A DNA stretch of 64,000 nucleotides from Actinomycetota bacterium (GCA_028697145.1 JAQVFR010000001.1:124001-188000); one strand, 5' to 3'; counted from the stretch's first letter, positions 20,439 through 29,290 are shown. A program made the numbers and translations. The notes: generated by a model from the sequence alone, not told the origin.

Positions 20439-21674
20439 CTACGTCTTTATCCTGCGGAAATAGCGCTTCCCTTTCTGGACCACGATCCCGTCGAGCTCCT
20501 CCGGCGAGAGCTCGGCGCCCTCGTCACGCGCCGCCACGGAGCCCACCTTGATGCCCCCCTGGGAGATAAGGCGCCTCCCCTCGCTGGTGGACGTGGCCAG
20601 GCCTGCCAGGACCAGGAGCTTCGGTAGCCATATCCTCCCGTCCACGAATTCGTCGTGAGCGATGCGCACCTCGGGGATGTCCTCGGGCTGCTCCCTCTCC
20701 ACGTGGACGCGGTCGAAGGCCTCCTCCGCGGCTCGCGCGGCGTCTTCCCCCCAGTAGAGGCCGACCACCTCGGACGCCAGCCGCCTCTTGGCCTTTGCCG
20801 GATGCAGCAATCCTGCCTTCAGCTCCTCCAGGAGGGCTTCCAACTCGGCCAGCTCGAGTGCGGTGGTGAGGCGGAAATAATCCGGCATGAGCCCGTCGGC
20901 CATTGACATGAGTTTGCCGAACATCTCCTCTGGCGGATCGGTGAGGCCCACGTAGTTGCCCAGGCTCTTGGACATCTTCTTCTCCCCGTCCAGCCCCACG
21001 AGGATGGGCAGGGTGAGCACGCTCTGCGGCTCCTGGCCCATGGCCCTCTGCAGCTCCCTGCCCGCCAGGAGGTTGAAGATCTGGTCGGTGCCACCGATCT
21101 CGACGTCCGCCTCCAGGGCTATGGAGTCGTAGGCCTGCATCACCGGGTAGAGGAACTCGTGCAGCCCGATGGAGACGTTTTCCGCGTAACGTTTCGAGAA
21201 GTCGTCCCGCTCCAGCAGGCGCGCCACGGTGAAATAGGCGGTCAGGCGCAGGAGCTGCTCGAAGTTGAGGGGGGCGAGCCAGCGGCTGTTGTAGTCCAGC
21301 ACGGTCTTCTCTCTGTCAAGGATGCGGAAGGCCTGCTCGGCGTAGGTCTCCGCGTTCGCCATCACCTCCTCGGGCGTGAGCTGAGGCCTGGTCACGTCCC
21401 GCGCCGACGGATCTCCCACCAGGGCGGTGAAGTCGCCGATGAGCAGGATGGAGGTGTGGCCGAGGTCCTGGAACTGCCTGAGCTTGCGCAGGGGCACGGC
21501 GTGGCCCAGGTGCAGGTCGGGCCGGGTCGGGTCCACCCCCAGCTTGACCCTGAGGGGCCGGTCCTCGCCTACGGCCCTTTCCACCTTGGCCTTCAGGTCC
21601 CCCTCGGGCAGGCACTCCGCCGTCCCGGAGAGGATCACCCTCATCTGGTATTCCAGGTCCTTCACCAGCGCCAT
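20439..21674 (-). CDS. tyrS: Tyrosyl-tRNA synthetase
   Basis: A 411-residue class I synthetase that charges tRNA-Tyr. The HIGH-type motif is HLGH (55-58) after GVDPTRPD, the KMSKS motif is present as KKMSKSLGNYVG, and the tyrosine-binding region has GGTDQIFNLLAGR. The C-terminal ~65 residues form an S4-like RNA-binding domain (LLVLAGLATSTSEGRRLISQGGIKV). It matches the longer TyrZ-like subgroup in that the N-terminus starts with helices before the catalytic core. The ATG at 21672-21674 follows GAGGAGGTCGCGC; the open frame upstream is a shadow of the signal peptidase gene. It lies directly upstream of the rRNA promoters on the same strand. Confidence 0.95.
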   Translation of the reverse strand: MALVKDLEYQMRVILSGTAECLPEGDLKAKVERAVGEDRPLRVKLGVDPTRPDLHLGHAVPLRKLRQFQDLGHTSILLIGDFTALVGDPSARDVTRPQLTPEEVMANAETYAEQAFRILDREKTVLDYNSRWLAPLNFEQLLRLTAYFTVARLLERDDFSKRYAENVSIGLHEFLYPVMQAYDSIALEADVEIGGTDQIFNLLAGRELQRAMGQEPQSVLTLPILVGLDGEKKMSKSLGNYVGLTDPPEEMFGKLMSMADGLMPDYFRLTTALELAELEALLEELKAGLLHPAKAKRRLASEVVGLYWGEDAARAAEEAFDRVHVEREQPEDIPEVRIAHDEFVDGRIWLPKLLVLAGLATSTSEGRRLISQGGIKVGSVAARDEGAELSPEELDGIVVQKGKRYFRRIKT

Positions 21675-21699
21675 GCGCGACCTCCTCCGCGTCGAGAAA

Positions 21700-21728
21700 A
21701 GGATACAGCAAGCACGCGCTGGTGGCAA
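21700..21728 (-). promoter_or_regulatory. Putative tyrS promoter
   Basis: On the minus strand TTGCCA (21723-21728), 17 bases, TATCCT (21700-21705), about 25 bases before the tyrS start. No T-box leader sequence was found. Confidence 0.45.
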
Positions 21729-21853
21729 AGCTCGGGTGCTAATTGACCGTATGTCGGAACAGGCTTGGAAGGGCTGGTAACGATGTCGTACATATCGGGG
21801 ACCTGCGGCCATCGAGCGGGGCTCCCGCGTCGCGCCTCCGCTCTTGCCGCAGT

Positions 21854-22459
21854 CTATTTCTTGAGCCTGATCTCCCGCAGGGCCTTCCACATGTCTCTCG
21901 CGAAGAACAGCAGGAGGACGGCCGCGGGGATGCACAGAAAGATGAGGAAAGCGGGCCTGGTGCGCATGAAGCTGGAGAAAAAGCCGAGGTAGGGAAGGTG
22001 ATATATGACCCTGCTCGCGTGGTCGCCGCTTATCGAGAACCTGTCGGGATCGGGGTCCTCGTTGGCGTCCCCCTTGGTCTGAAAATATCTCGTCCCCTCC
22101 TCCTCCGAGATGTCTATCACCCGGTGGGTCACCGTCACGTCCGCCGGGTTGTTGAAGACGATGATGTCCCCGGTCTCTATGTCCTCCACGGCGACGTCTC
22201 TGCAGATGATCATGCCCCCCGTCTTCAGGGCAGGCTCCATGGAGCCCGAGGTGACCGCGTAGGCCTGCAGCCCGAACCTCGGGGCGAGCATGAGGAATGC
22301 CGCCACGAGGAGTACGAGCACCAGGATGACGGTGGCGATCCACCCCAGGGCCTTCAGCGCTTTGCCGCCGGTGGTCCTGGTCTTCCCTTTGTCCAGCATG
22401 CCTCGTGCCCCGGCCAGCGGGTCGCCGCTCCCTTCCACCGCGCCCATCTTCACTTGCAT
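21854..22459 (-). CDS. Signal peptidase I, SipW (ER) type
   Basis: A 201-residue membrane protease that removes signal peptides. After an N-terminal helix (about residues 39-58) comes the catalytic serine S73 in TSGSMEP; the usual bacterial lysine is replaced by histidine H112 in VTHRV, followed by KGDANEDPD with D131. The Ser-His arrangement is the hallmark of the ER/SipW subtype. A second helix lies at about 168-187. The ATG follows GGGAG six bases upstream. Immediately upstream are two secreted proteins with SipW-type signal peptides, its probable substrates, as in the Bacillus tapA-sipW-tasA locus. Confidence 0.9.
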   Translation of the reverse strand: MQVKMGAVEGSGDPLAGARGMLDKGKTRTTGGKALKALGWIATVILVLVLLVAAFLMLAPRFGLQAYAVTSGSMEPALKTGGMIICRDVAVEDIETGDIIVFNNPADVTVTHRVIDISEEEGTRYFQTKGDANEDPDPDRFSISGDHASRVIYHLPYLGFFSSFMRTRPAFLIFLCIPAAVLLLFFARDMWKALREIRLKK

Positions 22460-22505
22460 CGCCAGCTCCCTTCACCACCCCTTGTGCTCCGAAACGAAGG
22501 GGAGT

Positions 22506-22536
22506 CCGGGCCCGGGCGGCAGCCGTCCGGGCCCGG
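22506..22536. other. GC-rich hairpin between the TasA-like and SipW genes
   Basis: Arms of 14 bp (10 perfect CCGGGCCCGG pairs, one G-T, three more pairs) around a three-base loop. On the minus strand no T-tract follows, so it is more likely an RNA-stability or attenuation element separating highly expressed substrate from protease than a simple terminator; on the plus strand it is followed by TTTTG. Confidence 0.6.
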
Positions 22537-22550
22537 TTTTGTCTGCGTCA

Positions 22551-23135
22551 TCAGTCGTTGAACTGCTCCAGCACGATCTTCATCGCTATCTCGACGGAAT
22601 CGGTCATCGCCAGGCTGTCAGCGGCGGACTCTGACCACTTGTAGACCTCCACGATGAATTCGACGTCCCACAGCGCACCGAGCTTCTCGTTGATCTCAAT
22701 GCTTGCCGGAAGGTCCTTCACGTATCCGTCATAGAGCTGCTTCACGAACGGCCACCAGTCGCTCGAGGCCGTGATCTTGACCCTGAGAACGTCGCCCAGC
22801 TCGCCATCATTCGGCGTGACGTCTCCCGCCTCCGCCTCCGGCTCCGCGATGCAGTTCTCGTACTCGGTGACGGTGATCCCCTCGATGTCGAGGTAACCGT
22901 CCACGCACCCGCAGTTGTGGAGGCAATAGGAGACCAGCTTGGTGTCTCCCGGCTTCAGGCACTTGAACTCGTTCACTACCTCCACGCCGTTCTGGCCGTT
23001 GACGATGAGGTCCAGCTTGCCGGCCTCCAGCCTGGTGAGGGCCGCCTCGGTGTCCACGAACTGGGCGTTTACGCCCAGCCCCACCATCGTCGACACCAGG
23101 GCGATAGCCACGCCCAGGAATAGTATCTTTCTCAC
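22551..23135 (-). CDS. TasA/camelysin-like secreted protein with SipW-type signal peptide
   Basis: A 194-residue protein. Residues 1-24 are a signal peptide (MRKILFLGVAIALVSTMVG core) and the start of the mature part has QFVDTEA, the F-x-D-T-E motif that follows the cleavage site in TasA, CalY and other SipW substrates. The remainder is acidic, with a jelly-roll-like pattern of short strands (AGKLDLIVNG, VDGYLDIEGITVTEYEN) and four to six cysteines (C59, C71, C75, C77, C94 region). The GTG start has AAGGAGG six bases upstream. TasA proteins form fibres in the extracellular matrix; a fibre role here is inferred from the motif and the neighbouring SipW gene. Confidence 0.8.
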   Translation of the reverse strand: MRKILFLGVAIALVSTMVGLGVNAQFVDTEAALTRLEAGKLDLIVNGQNGVEVVNEFKCLKPGDTKLVSYCLHNCGCVDGYLDIEGITVTEYENCIAEPEAEAGDVTPNDGELGDVLRVKITASSDWWPFVKQLYDGYVKDLPASIEINEKLGALWDVEFIVEVYKWSESAADSLAMTDSVEIAMKIVLEQFND

Positions 23136-23480
23136 CGTATCCTCCTTTCAAGGATCCGATATTCTATATCCCCCTTTGATGAATATCGGGGTTTCTTAAA
23201 CGACCTCGCACGACGCCGCACAGCCTTTTTCAGGTTCCGAATATCCTCACCTCCTCCTCACGTACTCGGCGCCTGTGCGGGAGGTCATATATGAGGCCCG
23301 CCCGCGATCACGCCCCGCCTCGCCCCGCACCCTCATCCCGAGGCACGGAAATCCTCCGTCCCCCGGGGGCACGGCGCGCGGACCCTTGATTCGAAGCAGG
23401 GCGTGCGAAAGGCCTGACCGGGCTCGATGCGCTGCGGATAAATCCGCCGTTTCACCATTGCTCGCGCGCCCCGCTCGACT
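23136..23480 (-). other. Intergenic region between the two SipW-substrate genes
   Basis: No gene is supported. It contains one copy of a 25-base repeat (23408-23432), an AT-rich stretch with ATATTCATC...ATATAGAATATC at about 23160-23195 that may hold the promoter of the TasA-like gene, and otherwise GC-rich unassigned sequence. Confidence 0.5.
23408..23432. repeat. 25-base direct repeat, copy downstream of the large secreted protein
   Basis: Identical over 25 bases to 25032-25056, in the same orientation; core GGCCTGACCGGGCTCGATG. The two copies flank the gene at 23481-24938. Confidence 0.75.
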
Positions 23481-24938
23481 TCATCCCCCCTTTTCGGTCA
23501 CGTGGAAATATCCAGCGAAGTAGATCAGCCTGCCTTGATAGTCGATTATCTCCAGCCTGTATCTGCCCTCCGGAATGCCGTACAGGTTGAAGGTGCATTC
23601 CAAACGCGAGGGCTGGGGGAAGTCGCATTCCAGGGAGTATGCCTGCACGCTATCCGTTTTCAACCGGGCCTGCAGCATCCCTTCGAAGGTACCTCCGCGC
23701 ACCAGGACCTTTACCGCTCTGCCGCGATCACCCGATGAAGGGCTGATGGAGAAACCCTCTTCCGGCTGCTCATCGGATGGCGCCGGGGGTTCCTGCGCGG
23801 GAACGTCCCCCTGCGGCGTTGAGGGCTGCTGGGGCGTCTTGCCCGCGGGAGGCGCGGTCGGTCCCACTGTGCTCGCGCAGACCTTGAGACATGCTCCGAG
23901 CAGCACCTTCGCTCCAGAAGGATGCGCCGCCACGAGGTCGTAGGTACCTGCCGGGGCAGCCCGTAGATCGAACCTGCAGAGGACGGTGGCGCCATCCACC
24001 CTGACCATCCTCGTCGCTTTGCTCTCGAAGCTCCCCTTCTTCAGCGTGAACTCGATCTCGTCGGGGATGTTCCTGCAGAATATCCTCAAGTCCACGGGCC
24101 CGCCCGTCTGGATTGTGGAAGGTTCGACGGCGGCCAGCTCCAGGGGAAGGCGCCTATCGCCGGGGACGATGGCCCTTTCCACGATGAGGTTCCAGCCGTC
24201 CGTGCCCGTTATCAGCATGTCGTGCTCGACATCCGGCGTCCCGTTCATGTCGAACCTCAGGACCGACCCGCCGGTCAACTCTCCATGCACGACTGCTCCC
24301 GGGGCCAGCAGCCTGGCCGTGGCCATGCTGCCGGGGAGGTCTCCTCTTATGGTTATGGTGATAACGTTGGGGTCGTTGATGTCTGCGCTCTTCTCGAGGA
24401 CCAGGCCGTTGCCATCCAGTCCGCCCTCCCACAAGACCGCAGGCGGATAGTCGCACGGGCTCTTCATCAGAAATCCCCGCTCCAGCACGGCCTTTCGTCC
24501 ATCCGCGACGAGGTGCACGTCATACCAGCCCGCCTGCGCTCCGCTGAGATCGAAGTACGAGTACAGATAATCCGGGGCAAACGCCTTGATCTTCAGGGCC
24601 TCGATCACCACTCCGTCCCTGTACAGCCTCAACGCGCAATCCCCTGCGAATCCGCTGCCGCTGACGCCGACGACCCATCCGCGAACACCGCAGACGCCCC
24701 AATCCGGCTCCAGGCATGAGATCACGGGTCCCCCCGGCTCGCCCATAGCGCACTTTACAATTATCGTTTCGCTGTCCGTCCAGTGGGCAGTGGTGGGCAT
24801 TATTCCCGCCACGCAGTTGACCACGAGGAGGAAGAGCAGGGCTGTCAGCAGAAAAACGTTTTCCTTGCGCATATGCCAGGGCGATTTCACATCCCTCCAA
24901 GGAGCGGTCGTCATCCTCTCTTTCCCGATGGTCTTCAT
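23481..24938 (-). CDS. Large secreted protein with SipW-type signal and immunoglobulin-like segments
   Basis: About 485 residues. Residues 27-50 are a hydrophobic signal segment and are followed by AHWTDSET (51-58), the same type of F/W-T-D-x-E motif as in SipW substrates. The mature part has repeated IPT/Ig-like segments, each with a GxxGxxV or Px-xxGPVDLRI pattern (for example residues about 75-140, 290-345 and 405-480), separated by a Pro/Gln/Thr-rich linker near residue 370-405 (TPQQPSTPQGD). The ATG at 24938 has GGGGAGG six bases upstream; the frame is open to 24986. Probably a surface or matrix protein processed by the downstream SipW. Confidence 0.75.
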   Translation of the reverse strand: MKTIGKERMTTAPWRDVKSPWHMRKENVFLLTALLFLLVVNCVAGIMPTTAHWTDSETIIVKCAMGEPGGPVISCLEPDWGVCGVRGWVVGVSGSGFAGDCALRLYRDGVVIEALKIKAFAPDYLYSYFDLSGAQAGWYDVHLVADGRKAVLERGFLMKSPCDYPPAVLWEGGLDGNGLVLEKSADINDPNVITITIRGDLPGSMATARLLAPGAVVHGELTGGSVLRFDMNGTPDVEHDMLITGTDGWNLIVERAIVPGDRRLPLELAAVEPSTIQTGGPVDLRIFCRNIPDEIEFTLKKGSFESKATRMVRVDGATVLCRFDLRAAPAGTYDLVAAHPSGAKVLLGACLKVCASTVGPTAPPAGKTPQQPSTPQGDVPAQEPPAPSDEQPEEGFSISPSSGDRGRAVKVLVRGGTFEGMLQARLKTDSVQAYSLECDFPQPSRLECTFNLYGIPEGRYRLEIIDYQGRLIYFAGYFHVTEKGG

Positions 24939-25031
24939 CTGCATCCTCCCCTCCCCTCTCCTTAACCAGCTCCCATTTATTACCATTTGAGGAACCCTGG
25001 CCCTTTGGCTATAATGACAATAGGGTGCACA

Positions 25032-25056
25032 AAAGGCCTGACCGGGCTCGATGCGC
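25032..25056. repeat. 25-base direct repeat, copy upstream of the large secreted protein
   Basis: Second copy of the repeat at 23408-23432, same orientation and identical over 25 bases. It lies in the 5' region of the gene, about 95 bases before its start codon. Confidence 0.75.
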
Positions 25057-25141
25057 GCCTTAGGGGGTAGTGGCAGCTACCCCCGCTTGATGTCCAGCTG
25101 GCTTCCAGGTAATATCCCTATACTTTGACCTCCCCGCAGTG

Positions 25142-25175
25142 AAATATAAAGGCCCGACCTGTTACAGATCGGGCC
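25142..25175 (-). terminator. Minus-strand terminator hairpin with no gene ending at it
   Basis: GGCCCGAT-CTG / CAG-GTCGGGCC stem of 11 bp with one G-T pair and a TAA loop, followed on the minus strand by TTTATATTT. It lies upstream of the secreted-protein gene, so it may stop an upstream leader or act as an attenuator. Confidence 0.65.
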
Positions 25176-25603
25176 GGTTTCACCATTCGCTCCACCCAGC
25201 CACGGTGACCACTCGGAAGGCTGGGCTTCACAGCTTCCCCATGGTATTTTTCGCTCCCAAAGGACCTTCTGTGCCCTCTATGCGATAAATCCCTATAGGC
25301 TCTTTGTGAAAAAAGCGATTATCTTTGCTGACCATATAATTTTACCATTTTATTCATAACAATCAAGCCCTTATGGCAAGCAAGGCGACCCGTTGGGTCA
25401 GCCGCACTATCCGGTCGGCCGGCAATGAGGACGCCGCGATCCCGCCCGCGGACATAAAGGAGAGGGCCGCGCGGCGGCGAAGAGAGTTTCGGGTTAAGGG
25501 AACAAGGCGGCCTTCCGAGTTGGTCTAAAAAAGAGTTAGAATTGAGGCAGACGATGAGTCTGGCGCCGATGTGGGTACGATGCTGCGATTTCCGAGGTGA
25601 CCG

Positions 25604-28036
25604 ATGCGCGTTTTCCTGCGTATAGTGCTTACCATGCTGCTCTGCGCGGCGTTCCTGGCCGGCGGGTTCTTCCTGTGGTTCTACACCGGCATGGGCCTCC
25701 CCCGCCTCGAGGACCTCGGGAAACACCAGATGGACCAGACCTCCAAGATCATCGCCGCCGACGGCTCGGTCATAACGGAGCTGCATGGCGAGCAGAACCG
25801 CGAGAACGTCGGCCTGGACGAGGTGTGCGCCAATCTTCAGAACGCGGTCATCGCCATCGAGGACGAGCGCTTCTACCAGCACGGCGGCGTGGACTGGACG
25901 GCCATCGCCAGGGCCTTCTGGACCAACGTGGTGCAGGGCAAGGTGGTGCAGGGAGCGTCCACCATCACCCAGCAATACGTGGACATCGCCCTCGCGGGCA
26001 GGGAGAGGACCTACTGGCGGAAGCTGCAGGAGGCCAGCCTGGCCAACCAGCTGGAGCGGCACTACTCCAAGGAAAAGATCCTGGAGATGTACCTGAACGA
26101 GGTCTATTTCGGCCAGGGATGCTACGGGGCGAAGACGGCGTCCCAGACGTTCTTCGGCAAGCTGCCATCCGAGCTGGAGCTGGAGGAGGCCGCGCTTCTG
26201 GCCGCTGTGATCAGGATCCCCAATTATTACTCGCCTTACCTCAACATCGAGGCCGCGAGAGGCCGGCGCAACGTCGTCCTGGACAAGATGCACGAACTGG
26301 GGTATATCAACTCCTCCCAGCTCGCGGAGGCGAAGAGCAGGGACGTGGTGGTGCAGCCCATACCCGAGGGGGCCCCGAGCCCAACCGCCCCCTATTTCGT
26401 CGAGTACGTCAAGAAATATCTCTACAACGTCTTCGCTTCCGATGCGGAGATGCGCGCCAGATTCGGCGACCTCTCCCCCGACGACATCATCTTCCGCGGC
26501 GGCCTGCGCGTCTACACCACCCTCGACCTCCGCCTTCAACAGTACGCCGAGGAGGCCATAGCCAGCACGCTCGACCGGGAGGGTGACCCCAGCGCGGCCA
26601 TCTGCGCCGTCGACCCACGCAGCGGGGAGATAAAAGCCATGGTCGGCGGGACGGACTACAGCGAATTGCAGTACAACATCGCCGCGCAGGGTGGCCGGCA
26701 GCCGGGGTCTTCGTTCAAGCCCTTCGTGCTGACCACCGCCATCAGCAACGGAATCTCCCCTTACAAGACCTACGATTCGTCCCCCGCCACCCTGGTATTC
26801 CCCGACGGGACGAAATGGAAGGTTGGCAACGCGGAGGGCTCCAGCTACGGCACCATAAACGTCTATACCGCCACCGTGCGCTCGGTCAACGTGGTCTACG
26901 CGCGCATTATCATGGACGTTGGGCCCCAGAGGGTCGCCCAGATGGCCCAGTCCATGGGCATCAAGTCGGAGATACCGGCCTACCCCTCCATAGCGCTGGG
27001 GACCGCGGAGGTCAATCCCCTGGAGATGGCCAGCGCCTTCGGCACGCTAGCGAACAATGGAACATACGTGCCGCCCATCTGCGTTACCAAGGTCACCGAC
27101 GCGGAGGGCAACATCATCTTCGAGAACAATCCCAAGGGTAAGCGCGTGGTGCGCGAGGACGTGGCGGCGGTGGTGAACTCCATCCTGCAGGATGCGGTGC
27201 GGTACGGAACGGGCCGCGCCGCCCGTATCGACCGCCCGCAGGCCGGAAAGACCGGCACCACCGACGATTACGCCGACGCCTGGTTCTGCGGCTATACTCC
27301 GGACCTCTCGGCGGCCGTGTGGGTGGGTCACAGCGAGGGCAGGATACCCATGCGCAGCGTCCACGGCATCACCGTCTACGGCGGGACCTTCCCGGCCCAG
27401 ATCTGGAGAAGATTCATGGAGAAGGCGCTTGAAGACGTGCCGCCCTCCGACTTCCCCAAGGCTGAATTCGGGTCCGAGGAGGAGGAGTCGGAGTGGGTGT
27501 CGGTGACCGTCTGTACCGACAGCGGCATGAAGGCCACGCCCTTCTGCCCCCACACCGAGACCAGGTCCTTCCGGCGGGGAGAGGAGCCAACGGACCCGTG
27601 CTCTCTACACAACACGCAGATAGAGAGGGTCAACGTCCCCGGGGTCACGGGGATGAGCGAGGGAGACGCCATGGCCGCCATCCACGAGGCCGGCCTCAAC
27701 CCGGCCGTAAATTACGCATATTCGAGCACGGTGGCGCGGGGCATCGTCGTCAACCAGTCGCCCCTCGCGGGCACCTCGGTCAACGCGGGATCGTCCGTCT
27801 CCATCACCGTCAGCCAGGGGACGGCACCGCAGTCAAACGTGCCCGGCGTGGTGGGGATGAGCGAGACCTCCGCCAAGGAGACGCTGTCCGCGGCAGGGTT
27901 CACCTACAAGGTGGTTTATACCCCATCCGACTCCTCGCAGGTCGGCATGGTGATAAGCCAGTTCCCCGGGGCGGGGGCCTCGGCCGGACCGGGCTCGCAG
28001 GTCATCATCACCGTAGGTAAGGCGGAGGGCTGGTGA
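25604..28036 (+). CDS. Class A penicillin-binding protein with two PASTA domains
   Basis: An 810-residue bifunctional cell-wall synthase. An N-terminal membrane anchor (residues 5-29) precedes the GT51 glycosyltransferase with its EDERF motif (catalytic E86) and QGASTITQQ. The transpeptidase has S369-S-F-K372, S427-V-N429 and K549-T-G551. Two PASTA domains follow (about 676-738 and 746-806), which sense muropeptides. It polymerises and crosslinks peptidoglycan on the outer face of the membrane. This composition, with C-terminal PASTA domains, is common in Actinobacteria and Firmicutes. The 3' end nearly touches the convergent TPR gene (13-base gap). Confidence 0.95.
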   Translation: MRVFLRIVLTMLLCAAFLAGGFFLWFYTGMGLPRLEDLGKHQMDQTSKIIAADGSVITELHGEQNRENVGLDEVCANLQNAVIAIEDERFYQHGGVDWTAIARAFWTNVVQGKVVQGASTITQQYVDIALAGRERTYWRKLQEASLANQLERHYSKEKILEMYLNEVYFGQGCYGAKTASQTFFGKLPSELELEEAALLAAVIRIPNYYSPYLNIEAARGRRNVVLDKMHELGYINSSQLAEAKSRDVVVQPIPEGAPSPTAPYFVEYVKKYLYNVFASDAEMRARFGDLSPDDIIFRGGLRVYTTLDLRLQQYAEEAIASTLDREGDPSAAICAVDPRSGEIKAMVGGTDYSELQYNIAAQGGRQPGSSFKPFVLTTAISNGISPYKTYDSSPATLVFPDGTKWKVGNAEGSSYGTINVYTATVRSVNVVYARIIMDVGPQRVAQMAQSMGIKSEIPAYPSIALGTAEVNPLEMASAFGTLANNGTYVPPICVTKVTDAEGNIIFENNPKGKRVVREDVAAVVNSILQDAVRYGTGRAARIDRPQAGKTGTTDDYADAWFCGYTPDLSAAVWVGHSEGRIPMRSVHGITVYGGTFPAQIWRRFMEKALEDVPPSDFPKAEFGSEEEESEWVSVTVCTDSGMKATPFCPHTETRSFRRGEEPTDPCSLHNTQIERVNVPGVTGMSEGDAMAAIHEAGLNPAVNYAYSSTVARGIVVNQSPLAGTSVNAGSSVSITVSQGTAPQSNVPGVVGMSETSAKETLSAAGFTYKVVYTPSDSSQVGMVISQFPGAGASAGPGSQVIITVGKAEGW

Positions 28037-28049
28037 CGCCGCGGCGCCC

Positions 28050-29165
28050 TTATTCGAAGAGTTCGCGGAAGGACTCGCTGCAGCGCAGTTTCTCCAGGCA
28101 GATATCCCGCATCGCGTCTTCCTTCAGCGCGGGATCCAGCTCCAATGCTTTCTTGAGGTAAGCGATGCATGGCTGCCTGTCACCGCGCAGGGCGCTGAGG
28201 CAGGCGAGATTGTAGTAGGGCCATGAGTATTCGGCGTCGACCTCGATGGCACGGCTGAAGAACTCCTCCGCCTCGTCAAGCATCCCACGCTCCATGAGGG
28301 CCGCGCCCTTGTTGCTCAGGGCGTACTTGTTCTCCGGATTGATGGCAAGGCATTTGTCCAGGTATTCGAGCTCCGTCTCCACGTCCCCCATGCAGCCCAG
28401 GGCGTAACCCTTTTCCAGGTATGCGAGGTCGTTTTCGGGGTCGAGCTTGATGACGCGGTCGAAGTAGGCCGCCGCCTTCTCGTATTCGCAGTTGTCCAGG
28501 TGGATCGAGCCCAGGCTGACCAGCGCCTCCAGGTTGTCCAGGTCGAGCATGAGGATCTCTCCGTATATCTCCACGGCCCTGGCATCGTCCATCATGTCCT
28601 CATAGACCCCCGCCAGCTCGAAGAGGACATCGGTGAGCTTGTCCCTCTCGCCCTTGTACAGGCTGACCGCGGTCTCGAGGTTCCTTATGGCCTCGCCATA
28701 ACGGCCTTTGGCCACCAGCAACCTGGCCTTGTTGTAATAAGGGTATCCGAAGTTGGGCTCCATTTGCGTGGCGCGCTCGTAGATGGCCATGGCCATGTCC
28801 TCGTCCCCCAGCTCGTGGTAGGCTATGCCCAGTTCGTTCAGGAGGTCGATGTTGTCCGGGTCCCTCTCCAGCGCTTTCTCGTAGCATGCGATGGCAGCCT
28901 TGAAGTCGCCCCTTTCCATCATCACCAGGGCTATACCGTCGTAAGAGCGCGAGTCGTCCGGGTTGAGGACCATTACCCGCTCGAAGCGAAGCAGGGCCTC
29001 TCCCAGCTCACCCTTCTCGTAGAGGGCTATCCCCAACTGGTACTGGCCCTCGATATCGTCGGGATAATCGTCCAGGAAACGGCGAAAACGCTCGATGGCT
29101 TCGTCAATGCGGTTCTCGGCGAGCAGGCGTTCTCCCTGCTCGAGCAGCTGGTAACCTTCGCTCAT
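28050..29165 (-). CDS. TPR-repeat protein
   Basis: About 371 residues made almost entirely of tetratricopeptide repeats, nine or ten in number, each with the W/Y-A/G-alanine pattern (for example AIERFRRFLDDYPDDIEGQY, AIACYEKALERDPDNIDLLN, AAAYFDRVIKLDPENDLAYL, EEFFSRAIEVDAEYSWPYYN). No signal peptide or membrane segment. The ATG at 29165 has GGAGGGCGGG just upstream; the frame is open to 29195. TPR proteins of this kind are protein-interaction scaffolds; the partner is unknown. The gene is convergent with the PBP gene. Confidence 0.8.
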   Translation of the reverse strand: MSEGYQLLEQGERLLAENRIDEAIERFRRFLDDYPDDIEGQYQLGIALYEKGELGEALLRFERVMVLNPDDSRSYDGIALVMMERGDFKAAIACYEKALERDPDNIDLLNELGIAYHELGDEDMAMAIYERATQMEPNFGYPYYNKARLLVAKGRYGEAIRNLETAVSLYKGERDKLTDVLFELAGVYEDMMDDARAVEIYGEILMLDLDNLEALVSLGSIHLDNCEYEKAAAYFDRVIKLDPENDLAYLEKGYALGCMGDVETELEYLDKCLAINPENKYALSNKGAALMERGMLDEAEEFFSRAIEVDAEYSWPYYNLACLSALRGDRQPCIAYLKKALELDPALKEDAMRDICLEKLRCSESFRELFE

Positions 29166-29290
29166 CCCGCCCTCCGCTTCGCTACTTGCCTGCATGCCTT
29201 TCCACCGGGGTACACAGTTTCAATCTACCTGTAATCGATTCCGCCCTCTTTTTCAAGCAAGACTTGCATTCACCAGGGCAGCTTCCCCGC

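Larger units (their letters stand above)
24939..25603. other. Long non-coding region between divergent secreted-protein and PBP genes
   Basis: About 665 bases without a supported gene. It holds the second 25-base repeat, a GGGGGTAG/CTACCCCC hairpin (25068-25089), a strong minus-strand terminator (25142-25175), a possible structured region at 25180-25330 with a CCCAGCC/GGCTGGG inverted repeat (about 25196-25230), an AT-rich patch at 25320-25365, and the upstream region of the PBP gene. No known riboswitch could be matched by eye. Confidence 0.5.

Noticed and set aside
21675-22478. N-terminal extension of tyrS to 22478
   Set aside because: The extra part overlaps the signal peptidase gene in another frame and has no TyrRS similarity; the ATG at 21674 has a strong ribosome site.
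24940-25600. Known riboswitch (c-di-GMP, c-di-AMP, cobalamin, SAM or TPP)
   Set aside because: Conserved core sequences of these classes were looked for by eye on both strands and not found. An Infernal scan would be decisive.
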